This document shows positions 42,585 to 50,702 of a DNA stretch of 64,000 bases, one piece after another. Where the stretch lies: assembly GCF_007993935.1 (NCBI RefSeq), contig NZ_VITY01000005.1:248001-312000 (forward strand), written 5' to 3'. The position numbers and the translations under genes were made by a program. The notes under the pieces are model-generated. The model worked only from the letters and a program-made list of their open reading frames with translations. It was not told the origin of the DNA and did no database searches. Every line of letters starts with the position of its first letter. Positions within the stretch are counted from its first letter, which is position 1. Source of the stretch: Bradyrhizobium macuxiense. Lineage in GTDB: Bacteria > Pseudomonadota > Alphaproteobacteria > Rhizobiales > Xanthobacteraceae.

Positions 42585-42673
42585 GTAGCCCGGATGCAGC
42601 GAAGCGAAATCCGGGACGGACTTCATCGCGGATAGACCTGCCCCGGATTGCGCTTCGCTCCATCCGGGCTACG
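42585..42673 (+). repeat. Dispersed repeat, family E copy 1
   Basis: GTAGCCCGGATGCAGCGAAG at the left and GCTCCATCCGGGCTACG at the right form a long inverted repeat. The second copy is at 48091-48178. It follows the L,D-transpeptidase gene directly. Confidence 0.85.
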
Positions 42674-42679
42674 ATTGAT

Positions 42680-42714
42680 CAAACTAAAACGGCCGCTCGA
42701 TTGGAGCGGCCGTT
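42680..42714 (-). terminator. Terminator of the DUF2076 gene
   Basis: AACGGCCGCTC and GAGCGGCCGTT pair perfectly (11 bp) around 5 nt; on the minus strand it runs into TTAGTTTG. Confidence 0.8.
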
Positions 42715-42733
42715 GTCGTTTCAGCGATCGCGT

Positions 42734-43537
42734 TTACGCGTAATCGCTGTTGTCGTCGCCGCCGTTATCGTCGAAGTCGTCGGCGTCTTGATCATCGTCG
42801 CTGTCCCGGTCGGCCTGCGCCTGGTCGAACGCGCCGGCGCGCGAGCCGCTGTCGCGGTTGGAGCCGATGTCGTTGACCCCGGCGTCACGCGCGAGGTCGC
42901 TCGATGACTGGTCGCCGCCCCAGGGACGCGAACCGCCAGTGAGGCTGCCGGCATCGGCCAGCGACTGGTGGCCGCTGCCACCCATCATGCCGCGGATGCT
43001 GGAGAGCAGCAGCCCGCCGCCGACCACACCGGCCGCGGCCGCAGCCGCGGTGCCGAGGAACGAGCCGCCACCGCCACCGGGCGCGCCGCTGCCGAAGGCC
43101 GGGGGCTGGGGGCCGTTATACGGCTGGCCGTATTGCGGCTGGCCGTAGCCGCCGGCCTGCTGGATTGCCTGTCCCGAGTTCCAGACCGGGCGGCCGCCGC
43201 CGATGTCGGGCGCGCGCACCGGCGGCACCGAGCCGTGCGGCTGGCCTTGTCCCTGGCCGAAGATCGCATCGCGCATCGAATCGAGGAACCCGCCGCCCTG
43301 CTGCTGCGCCCCCTGCTGCTGGCCGACCGCGGCCTCGAGCTCCTGGATCCGGTCATGGGCGCGCTTCAGTGCCTCGTCCTGCACCAGCGCGGTCTGCACC
43401 AGCGCGTAGACCGCATTCGGCGCGTTGCGCAGGCCCTGCATGATCGCGGACATGGCCTCGCTGTCGCGCGGGGCATTCTCCAGCTTGGCGAGCCGGTCGA
43501 AGAGATCGTCGATCAATTGGCGTTCTTGCGGTGTCAT
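42734..43537 (-). CDS. DUF2076 family protein
   Basis: A 267-residue protein. The N-terminus MTPQERQLIDDLFDRLAKLE and YALVQTALVQDEALKRAHDR (near 50) is the DUF2076 signature helix pair. The middle is Gly/Gln/Pro-rich and disordered. A hydrophobic Gly/Ala segment (about 160-185) may be a membrane helix. The C-terminus is very acidic (DSDDDQDADDFDD). DUF2076 proteins have no proven role. GGAGAA precedes the ATG at 43537; MENAM 12 bases upstream is possible. Confidence 0.82.
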   Translation of the reverse strand: MTPQERQLIDDLFDRLAKLENAPRDSEAMSAIMQGLRNAPNAVYALVQTALVQDEALKRAHDRIQELEAAVGQQQGAQQQGGGFLDSMRDAIFGQGQGQPHGSVPPVRAPDIGGGRPVWNSGQAIQQAGGYGQPQYGQPYNGPQPPAFGSGAPGGGGGSFLGTAAAAAAGVVGGGLLLSSIRGMMGGSGHQSLADAGSLTGGSRPWGGDQSSSDLARDAGVNDIGSNRDSGSRAGAFDQAQADRDSDDDQDADDFDDNGGDDNSDYA

Positions 43538-43656
43538 GGCGTTCTCCATCGCGTCGATCGAATCGGCGCGCGGCTGATGTAGGACGGGCTTTGTGGCGCA
43601 AGGAGTGGGGGCCAGAATTAAATTTATGTATGCGACAATACGACCGGATGAACCTG

Positions 43657-43714
43657 AAGCGTTTTCGAGCGATGTGGATACCGGTTCGCGCGAAGAAAAC
43701 GGGCCAAAACAAGC
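43657..43714 (+). repeat. Dispersed repeat, family B copy 3
   Basis: GAAGCGTTTTCGAGCGATGT, ACCGGTTCGCGCGAAGAAAA and GGCCAAAACAAG match the other family B copies. It lies just after the end of the deacetylase gene region on the opposite strand. Confidence 0.75.
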
Positions 43715-43731
43715 GTCAGGCCTGTGTAACT

Positions 43732-44574
43732 CTATTCGAGTGTAACTTTATTCAGGGCCAGCAGCGCCGGGAAATCGTCGCCGGCGAGATAGGCATGCTC
43801 GGTTTCGCGCTGCGTCGTCAGCGGGTCGAGGCTCTCAAGTGTTTCATCAACGAAACCGGGGTGGCACATCACCAGCCCGTCCTCCGGCAGGCCGTCGAGA
43901 AAGCCGCGCATCAGCGCCGCGAAATCGTTCTCGCGGGTGAAATCATAGGCGCCGGCGAAGGCCGGGTTGAAGCGCAGGCCGGATCGCTGCGCCTTGATCC
44001 GGAACTGGGTGCTGAGCACGTTGAGCACCAGCGCCTTCGGTGCCGCCAGCTGGCGCGCGAGCGGACCTTCGCGGCCGCACTGCCGCACCCAGGCGTCCGG
44101 CGCGCGCTCCTTCACGGCGCGCAGGAAGCCGTCGCGGACCTGCGGGAACAATTGCGCGTGCTGGTGGCCGTCGACGAAATCGGGCGCGCGGCCGAACAGC
44201 TCGTGGAACGCATCGAGCTGCGCCAGCACCTCGGCATGAACCAGCTCGGCGTCGAGCCGGTGCATCAGCCCGGCGCGCAGCAGCCGCGGGAACGGCAGGA
44301 ACATGTCGCCGTCGAGCGGGCGGAAATGCATGGTCAGCGGCCGGAACGGCGCGGTCAGCGTCACATGCAGCCCGATCGCGCAGCGCGGGCTTTTCGCGAC
44401 CGATTCCTGCAATGCGGCCGCGGCCTCGCGGCCGATCGCCGGCGTCACCATCATCACCGACGTCGCATTGAGGCGGCCGCGATCGATCAGATCGCGGATC
44501 GCGCGGTTGACGCCGTCACTCAAGCCATAATCGTCAGCACACAGCCAGATCCGGCGCGGCGGGATTTCGCTCAT
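43732..44574 (-). CDS. ChbG/HpnK (YdjC-like) family deacetylase
   Basis: A 280-residue carbohydrate deacetylase of the YdjC fold. WLCADDYGLSDGVNRAIRDL near residue 10 holds the metal-binding Asp pair, GLHVTLTAPFRPL near 68 and VDGHQHAQLFPQV near 134 the conserved histidines, and LVMCHPGFVDETL near 240 the last motif. Relatives remove acetyl groups from chitobiose (ChbG) or act in hopanoid side-chain synthesis (HpnK). It overlaps the glycosyltransferase gene by 4 bases, so both likely act on the same lipid-linked sugar. Confidence 0.85.
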   Translation of the reverse strand: MSEIPPRRIWLCADDYGLSDGVNRAIRDLIDRGRLNATSVMMVTPAIGREAAAALQESVAKSPRCAIGLHVTLTAPFRPLTMHFRPLDGDMFLPFPRLLRAGLMHRLDAELVHAEVLAQLDAFHELFGRAPDFVDGHQHAQLFPQVRDGFLRAVKERAPDAWVRQCGREGPLARQLAAPKALVLNVLSTQFRIKAQRSGLRFNPAFAGAYDFTRENDFAALMRGFLDGLPEDGLVMCHPGFVDETLESLDPLTTQRETEHAYLAGDDFPALLALNKVTLE

Positions 44575-45617
44575 TCGGCGGCGGTCCGCTCGGAGGCATC
44601 TTGCGTCGCGCCGCCGTCGGCGTGCTTCTCGGTATGCTCGGCGACGAAGTAGATCGGCCGGGCCTTCAGCTCGGAGAGGATCTTGCCGATATATTCGCCG
44701 ACGATGCCGATCATGATCAGCTGCACGCCGCCGATCGTCATCACGCCGATCATCAGCGACGGATATCCGGGCACCTGCTTGCCGGTGGTCAAGACTTCCC
44801 AAAGGATCGAGAGGCCGAACAGGAAGGCCGCGCCCGCGAGCAGCGCGCCGAGCAGGCTGGCAAAGCGCAGCGGGGCCACCGAGAACGAGGTCAGGCCCTC
44901 GATCGAGAGGCCGATCAGCCGTCCGGCGTTGAAGGTGGTGACGCCATGCGCCCGCGGCGCCGGCTCGTAGTCGACACGGATCTGCTTGAAGCCGATCCAG
45001 CTGGCGAGGCCCTTGAAGAAGCGGTTGCGCTCCGGCAATTGCCGCAAGGCCGCCGCCGCGCGCGGCGACAGCAGGCGGAAGTCGCCGGCATCCTCGGGGA
45101 TCTGCTGCCGCGCGCCCCAGTTGATCAACGCGTAGAAGCCGCGCACGGCAAGCCGCCGCGCCGCCGATTCATTGTCGCGATGCGCCTTCGCGGTGTAGAC
45201 CACGTCGTAGCCGTCATCGATCCAGTGCGCGACCAGTTGCTCCACCAGGGTGGGCGGATGCTGGCCGTCGCCATCCATGAACAGCACCGCGCCGCGGCGG
45301 GCATGGTCGAGGCCGGCCATCAGCGCCGCCTCCTTGCCGAAATTGCGCGACAGCGACACCACCTGCAGGTCGAGCCCATCGGCGGGCAGGCCGCGCGTGA
45401 TGGCGAGCGTATCGTCAGCGCTGCCGTCGTCGACATAGATCACTTCGCAGGCCAGCCCGTAGCGGGCGCGCAGCGACCTCGCGAGGTCGATCAGCCGTTG
45501 GTGCAGCGCACTTAGCCCGGCGGCCTCGTTGTAGACGGGCACGACGATGGACAGACCCTGCGCGGCGGCGGTCTTGGCGGTCGTGGTCAGGCTGGAAACG
45601 TCAGAGCCCAGCATCAT
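44571..45617 (-). CDS. Polyprenyl-phosphate glycosyltransferase (GtrB/ArnC-type GT2)
   Basis: A 348-residue membrane-bound GT2 enzyme. The GT-A domain (about 20-230) has LSIVVPVYNEAAG, VIYVDDGSADDT and LFMDGDGQHPPTL (DxD-type), then an RNRFFKGLASWIG segment near 200. Two C-terminal helices (about 250-273 and 283-307) anchor it as in GtrB, ArnC and DPM synthases, which make undecaprenyl-phosphate sugars. The following deacetylase overlaps by 4 bases. The sugar is unknown; an ArnC/ArnD-like pairing is an inference. Confidence 0.88.
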   Translation of the reverse strand: MMLGSDVSSLTTTAKTAAAQGLSIVVPVYNEAAGLSALHQRLIDLARSLRARYGLACEVIYVDDGSADDTLAITRGLPADGLDLQVVSLSRNFGKEAALMAGLDHARRGAVLFMDGDGQHPPTLVEQLVAHWIDDGYDVVYTAKAHRDNESAARRLAVRGFYALINWGARQQIPEDAGDFRLLSPRAAAALRQLPERNRFFKGLASWIGFKQIRVDYEPAPRAHGVTTFNAGRLIGLSIEGLTSFSVAPLRFASLLGALLAGAAFLFGLSILWEVLTTGKQVPGYPSLMIGVMTIGGVQLIMIGIVGEYIGKILSELKARPIYFVAEHTEKHADGGATQDASERTAAE

Positions 45618-45633
45618 CGGTCAGGTTCCAGAA

Positions 45634-45691
45634 CTAGAGCGTTGTCGGGCGAAGCGGGTTCCGGTTCGCGTGCAGAAAACGCGTCACAACG
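45634..45691 (+). repeat. Dispersed repeat, family B copy 4
   Basis: CTAGAGCGTTGTCGGGCGAA, TTCCGGTTCGCGTGCAGAAA and ACGCGTCACAACG; a diverged member of the family. Confidence 0.75.
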
Positions 45692-45755
45692 AGCGATCAC
45701 GAACACAATATGGTACCGGCGGCCGGCTGTCGCCAACATGAACGGCCGGGCCGAC

Positions 45756-46733
45756 TCATTGTCGCAGGAACGCCTCGAGCTTGGCGAACAGCGGATTCTC
45801 GCGGTCGAACACATAGTCCAGCGACACCACCGAGACGGTTTCGGCGCCGTGCTCGCGCAGGAAGCTGCCGAGCGCGTAGAGCTTGTCCGGTGGGCAGTGC
45901 AGCGTAAGCATGCCCGACGAGGTCGGGCCGCCGAACGGGGCGACCACGCCGAAGCGCTGATGCGCCTCGGACAGCAGCGCATCGTTGCAGCCGGCGAAGC
46001 GGGTGCGGACCTCGCGGTACTTGGCCGCACGGGCCCGTGCGGCGATGTGGTCGAGGATGACGCGCGCGGTCTCGCGGGCGCCGGTCGACCAGTCGGCATC
46101 CTTTGAGGCCACCAGATTGGCCTGGCTGCGCAGCATCACGCCGTCGTCGAGCACTTTCAGCCCGTTGGCGGCGAGCGTCGCGCCTGTCGTCGTGATGTCG
46201 ACGATCAATTCGGCGGTGCCGGCCGCGGGCGCGCCTTCGGTGGCGCCGGCGCTCTCGACGATGCGGTAGTCGCCGACGCCGTGCTTGGCGAAGAAGCCGC
46301 GCGTCAGGTTGATGTATTTGGTCGCAACCCGCATGCGGTGATTGTGCTGCTCGCGGAAGCCGCTCGCGACGTCGTCGAGGTCGGCCATGGTGCGGACGTC
46401 GATCCAGGCCTGCGGCACCGCGACCACGACATTGGCGAAGCCGAAGCCGAGGCCTTCGATCATCAGCACGCGCTTGTCGGGATCCGGAATGCTCTCGCGC
46501 ACCAGGTCCTCGCCGGTGACGCCGAGATGCACCGCGCCGCGCGCCAGATTGGCCGCGATCTCGCTCGCCGACAGATAGGCGATCTCGACATTGTCGACGC
46601 CGGCGATGGTGCCGCGATAGTCGCGCGCGCCGCCCGCCTTCGACAGCGTCAGCCCGGCGCGGGCGAAGAAGCTTTCCGCGTTTTCCTGCAGGCGTCCCTT
46701 GGACGGAACGGCGACGACAAAGGGCGTGCTCAT
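45756..46733 (-). CDS. hisG: ATP phosphoribosyltransferase, catalytic subunit HisG
   Basis: A 325-residue HisG with the features of the HisZ-dependent form: FVVAVPSKGRLQENAESFFA at the start, GVTGEDLVRE near 73, and the PRPP-site segment ELIVDITTTGATLAANGLKV near 170. It condenses ATP and PRPP, the first step of histidine synthesis. The C-terminal part is longer than in typical short-form HisG. Its ATG overlaps the stop of hisZ by 4 bases, so the two subunits are co-translated. Confidence 0.93.
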   Translation of the reverse strand: MSTPFVVAVPSKGRLQENAESFFARAGLTLSKAGGARDYRGTIAGVDNVEIAYLSASEIAANLARGAVHLGVTGEDLVRESIPDPDKRVLMIEGLGFGFANVVVAVPQAWIDVRTMADLDDVASGFREQHNHRMRVATKYINLTRGFFAKHGVGDYRIVESAGATEGAPAAGTAELIVDITTTGATLAANGLKVLDDGVMLRSQANLVASKDADWSTGARETARVILDHIAARARAAKYREVRTRFAGCNDALLSEAHQRFGVVAPFGGPTSSGMLTLHCPPDKLYALGSFLREHGAETVSVVSLDYVFDRENPLFAKLEAFLRQ

Positions 46734-47896
46734 TGGGTGGCTCCGCGGCCGGCGGCCTTGCCATGCCGGGTCATCGCCTCGATCCAGACCGAGAAGCCGA
46801 CCGCGGGGATCGGATTGGCCGATCCGAGCTGCGACATCAGCCCGTCATAGCGGCCGCCCGCGACCAGCGGCTCGCTGCCGTTGCCCTTGGCGTGCAGCTC
46901 GAATTCGAAGCCGGTGTAGTAGTCGAGGCCGCGGCCGAATGCGGTCGAAAACCGCGTTGTCCTGATGTCGATGCCGCGCGCGGCCATGAAGCCGACCCGG
47001 CTCTCGAACTGGTCGATCGCGGCGGCAAGGTCGAGCTTGGCGTCACTGGCCAGCGCGCGCAGCTGCGCCACCGCGTCGTCGGGATCGCCCGAGATGGCGA
47101 GGAAGCGCTTGATGGTCGCGACCGCATCGCGCGGCAGCGCGCCGGCCTTCAAGGTCGATTGTTCGAGGAAGCGGTCGGCGATCTCGGCCACCGTGCGGCC
47201 GCCGACATTGGTGGTGCCGGCAATCGACATCAGGTCGGTGACCAGCGCCAGCGCCGCCTTGCGGTCGGAGCCGGCCAGCGCCGCCAGCACGCCCTCATAT
47301 TCGTTGCGGCCCGGCGCGGTCGAGAGTGTCAGCTGCTCGATGTCGTCGGTCAGCGAGACCTTGCGGTTGAAATCCTTGATCAGGCGCCGTCGCCACACCG
47401 GGTAGAGCTCCAGTGCATCGATCAGCGCGTTGAACAGCGCGACGTCGCCGGTGCGGATCTCGACGTCTTTCAGCCCGAACGCGGTGGTCGCCTCCAGCGC
47501 CAGCGCCAGCATCTCGGCGTCGGCCGCGGCGCGGTCCTGCCGTCCGAAGGATTCGATGCCGGCCTGCAGGAACTGGCTCGGCGCGCCGCCGCGATAGCGG
47601 AACACCGGGCCGAGATAGCTGAAGCCGGCCGGCTGGCCGGCACGAGGCGAGGCGAGGTAGTCGCGTGCCACCGGGATCGTGAGGTCCGGGCGCAGGCAGA
47701 GCTCTTCGCCGCTTGGGTCGGTCGTCAGATACAGGCTCTTGCGGATGTCCTCGCCGGAGAGGTCGAGGAACGGCTCGGCCGGCTGCAGGATCGCCGGTTC
47801 GGACCTGACGTAACCGGCCTGCGCGAACGAGGCCAGCAGCGCATCCGCCCATAGAGCGGATCCGGCGGCGGATCGTGGTGCGGCAGCTTCGGTCAT
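46730..47896 (-). CDS. hisZ: ATP phosphoribosyltransferase regulatory subunit HisZ
   Basis: A 388-residue histidyl-tRNA-synthetase paralog. It keeps the class II fold marks LCLRPDLTIPVARDYLA (motif 2-like), FRYRGGAPSQFLQAGIESFG and the end block LVAGGRYDGLMSQLG. It lacks the anticodon-binding domain, as expected for HisZ, which regulates HisG. Start at 47896 (MTEAAAP) is preferred; an in-frame start at 47920 is possible. It overlaps hisG by 4 bases. Confidence 0.9.
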   Translation of the reverse strand: MTEAAAPRSAAGSALWADALLASFAQAGYVRSEPAILQPAEPFLDLSGEDIRKSLYLTTDPSGEELCLRPDLTIPVARDYLASPRAGQPAGFSYLGPVFRYRGGAPSQFLQAGIESFGRQDRAAADAEMLALALEATTAFGLKDVEIRTGDVALFNALIDALELYPVWRRRLIKDFNRKVSLTDDIEQLTLSTAPGRNEYEGVLAALAGSDRKAALALVTDLMSIAGTTNVGGRTVAEIADRFLEQSTLKAGALPRDAVATIKRFLAISGDPDDAVAQLRALASDAKLDLAAAIDQFESRVGFMAARGIDIRTTRFSTAFGRGLDYYTGFEFELHAKGNGSEPLVAGGRYDGLMSQLGSANPIPAVGFSVWIEAMTRHGKAAGRGATQ

Positions 47897-48090
47897 CTCA
47901 AGGTCCAATTCGCCCCGCAATCGCGTTTCGAGGCCGGTTCCAAAGGTGGTGTTGGCGGAGCCCTTAGCACGGCCGATCCATGGTTACGACAGGGATCAGC
48001 CAAAGATCAGCCAAGTGGCTTAATGATTGGGTTCGTTAACGATTTTGCGACGGCTTGGCTAGGTGCAGATGTTCCCCACAGGCGCGGCGT

Positions 48091-48178
48091 CGTAGCCCGG
48101 ACGGAGCGCAGCGAAATCCGGGTCACCTCGCCTCGTTGTGGACCTACCCGGATTGCGCTTCGCTTCATCCGGGCTACG
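48091..48178 (+). repeat. Dispersed repeat, family E copy 2
   Basis: CGTAGCCCGGACGGAGCGCA at the left and CTTCATCCGGGCTACG at the right form an inverted repeat homologous to 42585-42673. It separates hisZ from rsmE. Confidence 0.85.
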
Positions 48179-48188
48179 CAGCTCGCCC

Positions 48189-48935
48189 TTACTGCCCCCA
48201 ATCCCCGAGCGCCGCCTGCACCAGTGCCAGCGCGGCGACGGCGGCGGTGTCGGCGCGCAGGATGCGCGGGCCGAGTGCGAGGCGCAGGATGGTGGGCTGG
48301 CGCAGCAGCAGCGCGCGCTCCTCCTCGGCGAAGCCGCCTTCGGGGCCGACCAGGACGTCGACCCCGGCATTCAGAGCCTTCGCCGCCTGCAACGCCTGCA
48401 CCGGGTTTTCGACCTCGGCCGCCTCGTCGCAGAACACCAATAGCCGCGCCCGGTCGCGGCCGGCGAGGAAGCGCTCGAGGGGCACGGGATCGGCGACCTC
48501 GGCAAGCGAGATGATGCCGCATTGCTCGGCAGCCTCGACCACATTGGCGCGCATCCGTTCGCCATTGACCCGCGACACCTGGGTGAAGCGCGTCAGCACC
48601 GGCACCAGCCGCGCGGCGCCCATCTCGACGGCCTTTTGCACCATGTAGTCGAGCCGCGCATGCTTCAGCGGCGCGAACACATAGGCGACGTCGGGCAGGC
48701 GATCCTGCGCGCGGGTCTGCGCCGTGATCGTCAGCGTGTCGGCGCGCTTGCGGCCGGAAATCGCCGCGCGCCATTCGCCGTCACGCCCGTTGAACACCAG
48801 CACGGTGTCGCCGGCACCAAGCCGCAGCACGTTGCCGAGATAATTGCTCTGGTCGCGTTCGAGCGAAACGGTTGCGCCGGCGCCAAGCGGCGCATCGACG
48901 AACAAACGGGGGCTGCGAAAATCGTGTTCGGGCAT
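48189..48935 (-). CDS. rsmE: 16S rRNA (uracil1498-N3)-methyltransferase RsmE
   Basis: A 248-residue SPOUT methyltransferase. An N-terminal PUA-like part (RLFVDAPLGAGATVSLERDQ) is followed by the knot domain with VLVGPEGGFAEEE (near 195) and LGPRILRADTAAVAALALVQ at the C-terminus, the SAM-binding knot. It methylates U1498 in the 30S subunit. Length is normal. ubiA, a frequent neighbour in alphaproteobacteria, lies 1.8 kb away across two tandem paralogs. Confidence 0.92.
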   Translation of the reverse strand: MPEHDFRSPRLFVDAPLGAGATVSLERDQSNYLGNVLRLGAGDTVLVFNGRDGEWRAAISGRKRADTLTITAQTRAQDRLPDVAYVFAPLKHARLDYMVQKAVEMGAARLVPVLTRFTQVSRVNGERMRANVVEAAEQCGIISLAEVADPVPLERFLAGRDRARLLVFCDEAAEVENPVQALQAAKALNAGVDVLVGPEGGFAEEERALLLRQPTILRLALGPRILRADTAAVAALALVQAALGDWGQ

Positions 48936-49043
48936 GTCCTATTCCGGTTCCGGGCCGCGTTTTAGCCCAAAAGACGCTGCCAGGTAGCGGCGATGTATCG
49001 GCTCATGCCCATGTAGCCCTTGAAGGCGATCGGAGAGGCACTC

Positions 49044-49502
49044 GTGTTGGTCTATCGCTCATTGCTGCTGCTGGCACTGGCCGCTGCATCCGCGCCGGCC
49101 GGCAATGCGTTCGCTCAGGGCGGACCTCCGCCATTTCCGAGCGATGGCGCTGTCCCAGAGCCATCTTCCGAAGCCTGCACCAACGATTTCGCTTCGCTGC
49201 GCCGGGATACCGAGGCGAGGGGCAGGTTGATCAAGGCGGCCGCGGATCGCCACGCGCCGCCCGCCGAAGCCTGCACCTTGATCAACAGCTACAACCAAGC
49301 CGAGATCAAGATGATCAAATTTGTCGAAGCCAATGCGGCCCGCTGTGCAATTCCGTTGCAGATTGCGGTCCAGCTCAAGACTGGTCACACCAATACCGAA
49401 ACATTGCTCAGGAAGGTCTGCGCGAAGGCAGAACAGGCTGCAGCCCGGCCCGCAGGACAGGTCGGCGACTTCGATCACCTGATCAACCGTCAAATTCCCT
49501 GA
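49044..49502 (+). CDS. Small exported protein, paralog 1 of a tandem pair
   Basis: A 152-residue precursor. A GTG at 49044 with GGAGAGG upstream is the best start; a TTG at 49020 gives a longer N-terminus. A signal peptide (about 4-30) leads to a short Pro linker and one conserved domain (about 45-140). That domain includes ACTNDFASLRRDTEARGRLI, ACTLINSYNQAEIKMIKFVE and LQIAVQLKTGHTNTETLLRK, with four cysteines. The same domain with about 60 percent identity by eye forms the C-terminal half of the next gene (49961). Function unknown; a periplasmic helical domain is likely. Confidence 0.7.
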   Translation: MLVYRSLLLLALAAASAPAGNAFAQGGPPPFPSDGAVPEPSSEACTNDFASLRRDTEARGRLIKAAADRHAPPAEACTLINSYNQAEIKMIKFVEANAARCAIPLQIAVQLKTGHTNTETLLRKVCAKAEQAAARPAGQVGDFDHLINRQIP

Positions 49503-49960
49503 CGGCCATCGTTCGCCGGCGCCGAGGCGGCTTCAGTGCCGCGCGCAAATTTACCAAACCGAACAACACCGTAATCCCGCGGACTCGCCATGAACTCGCA
49601 GGCCGACTAGAAAGGAACTGTCGATACATTGCTTCTGTCACCAAGTCATATTGAAGTCCGAGGGGTCGCTTGCACGCGGCCCCTTTTGTTGTTCGGCCGG
49701 TGCGGCCCGCAGATTCAGGTCGGCGGATGACCGAAAATCCTGTTCAGGCAGATTTGAAGCCCCGTTTTTACCGCCGTTCGTAGCCTAAAGGCTTAGAATC
49801 CGGGAACAATTTAATGTGGCCGGTGTGGCCCTACGCCGCGCTGTCGCCCAAATCCACGGGTTGTTAAGGGCTCACAGGAATCGTAAAACGCCCCCAATTT
49901 CGTTGCTTCGTTTTCGTTGCGCTGGGGTTGCCTGGACCTTTTGCCGGAGAAACACCCTCG
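49503..49960. other. Gap between the two tandem paralogs
   Basis: 458 bases without a gene. A terminator at 49662-49687 divides it: the left part is 3' sequence of paralog 1, the right part carries the promoter of paralog 2. No RNA gene recognised. Confidence 0.4.
49662..49687 (+). terminator. Terminator between the tandem paralogs
   Basis: GGGGTCGC and GCGGCCCC (one G-U pair) form an 8-bp stem with loop TTGCAC and run into TTTTGTT. Confidence 0.75.
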
Positions 49961-50692
49961 ATGATCCGCCGACTGATCGTGCTGACCGTTGCCGCGACCG
50001 CCCTCTCTGCGGGGCAGGCCGCTGCGCAGAGCGCTTTTCCGGCTCCGCTGCCTGGACAGGCCGGCAGCGTCAACGACCCCGCGTTCCCGCCGGTGAATGG
50101 CGCGCGGCCGGCCAGGGCCGCGACCGCTCCCGATCCAGCGTTCCCGCCAGTCAACGGCGCGCCGGCGGCCAGGGTCGGCGCTACGCCGTCGGCATTTCCG
50201 TCCAATGGTGCGGCTCCGATCGCCGGCGGCGGTCTGTCATCCCCACCGCCCCCGCCGGGGGCCGGTGGTGGTGGGGGTCCCGGTGACGCCTGCATGAAGG
50301 ATTTCGTGCCGCTGCGCGAGGAGACCGAGAAGCGCGGCAAGGCGATCAAGGCGGCCAGCGACCGGCACGCCAGCCCGCAAGAGGCCTGCAAGCTGATCGG
50401 CAATTACAGCCAGGCTGAAGTCAGAATGATCAAGTATGTCGACACCAACGCGACGAAGTGCGGAATTCCGCCGCAGGTCTCCAACCAGCTCAAGGACGGT
50501 CACAAGAATACCGAAGCGCTGCTGAAGAAGGTCTGCAACGTCGCGGAGCAGGCGGCGGCGCAGCCGCGCGGGCCCGCGGGGCCGTCGCTGAGCGACGTGC
50601 TCGGCTCGTCCGCCTCGCTGCCGGAAGCGACCCCGACCAAGAAGGGCGGCAGCACCTTCGACACCCTGAACGGCAACGTTCTGACCCGATGA
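49961..50692 (+). CDS. Exported protein with Pro-rich repeats, paralog 2 of a tandem pair
   Basis: A 243-residue precursor. Signal peptide (about 1-22, AGQAAAQ), then a repetitive linker in which NDPAFPPVNGA, PDPAFPPVNGAPA and PSAFPSNGA are successive copies. The conserved domain follows (about 113-205): ACMKDFVPLREETEKRGKAI, ACKLIGNYSQAEVRMIKYVD, PQVSNQLKDGHKNTEALLKK, with the same four cysteines as paralog 1. A Ser/Pro tail ends the protein. The linker repeats look recently duplicated. ubiA starts 10 bases after the stop. Confidence 0.72.
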   Translation: MIRRLIVLTVAATALSAGQAAAQSAFPAPLPGQAGSVNDPAFPPVNGARPARAATAPDPAFPPVNGAPAARVGATPSAFPSNGAAPIAGGGLSSPPPPPGAGGGGGPGDACMKDFVPLREETEKRGKAIKAASDRHASPQEACKLIGNYSQAEVRMIKYVDTNATKCGIPPQVSNQLKDGHKNTEALLKKVCNVAEQAAAQPRGPAGPSLSDVLGSSASLPEATPTKKGGSTFDTLNGNVLTR

Positions 50693-50702
50693 TGGATCGC
50701 AG

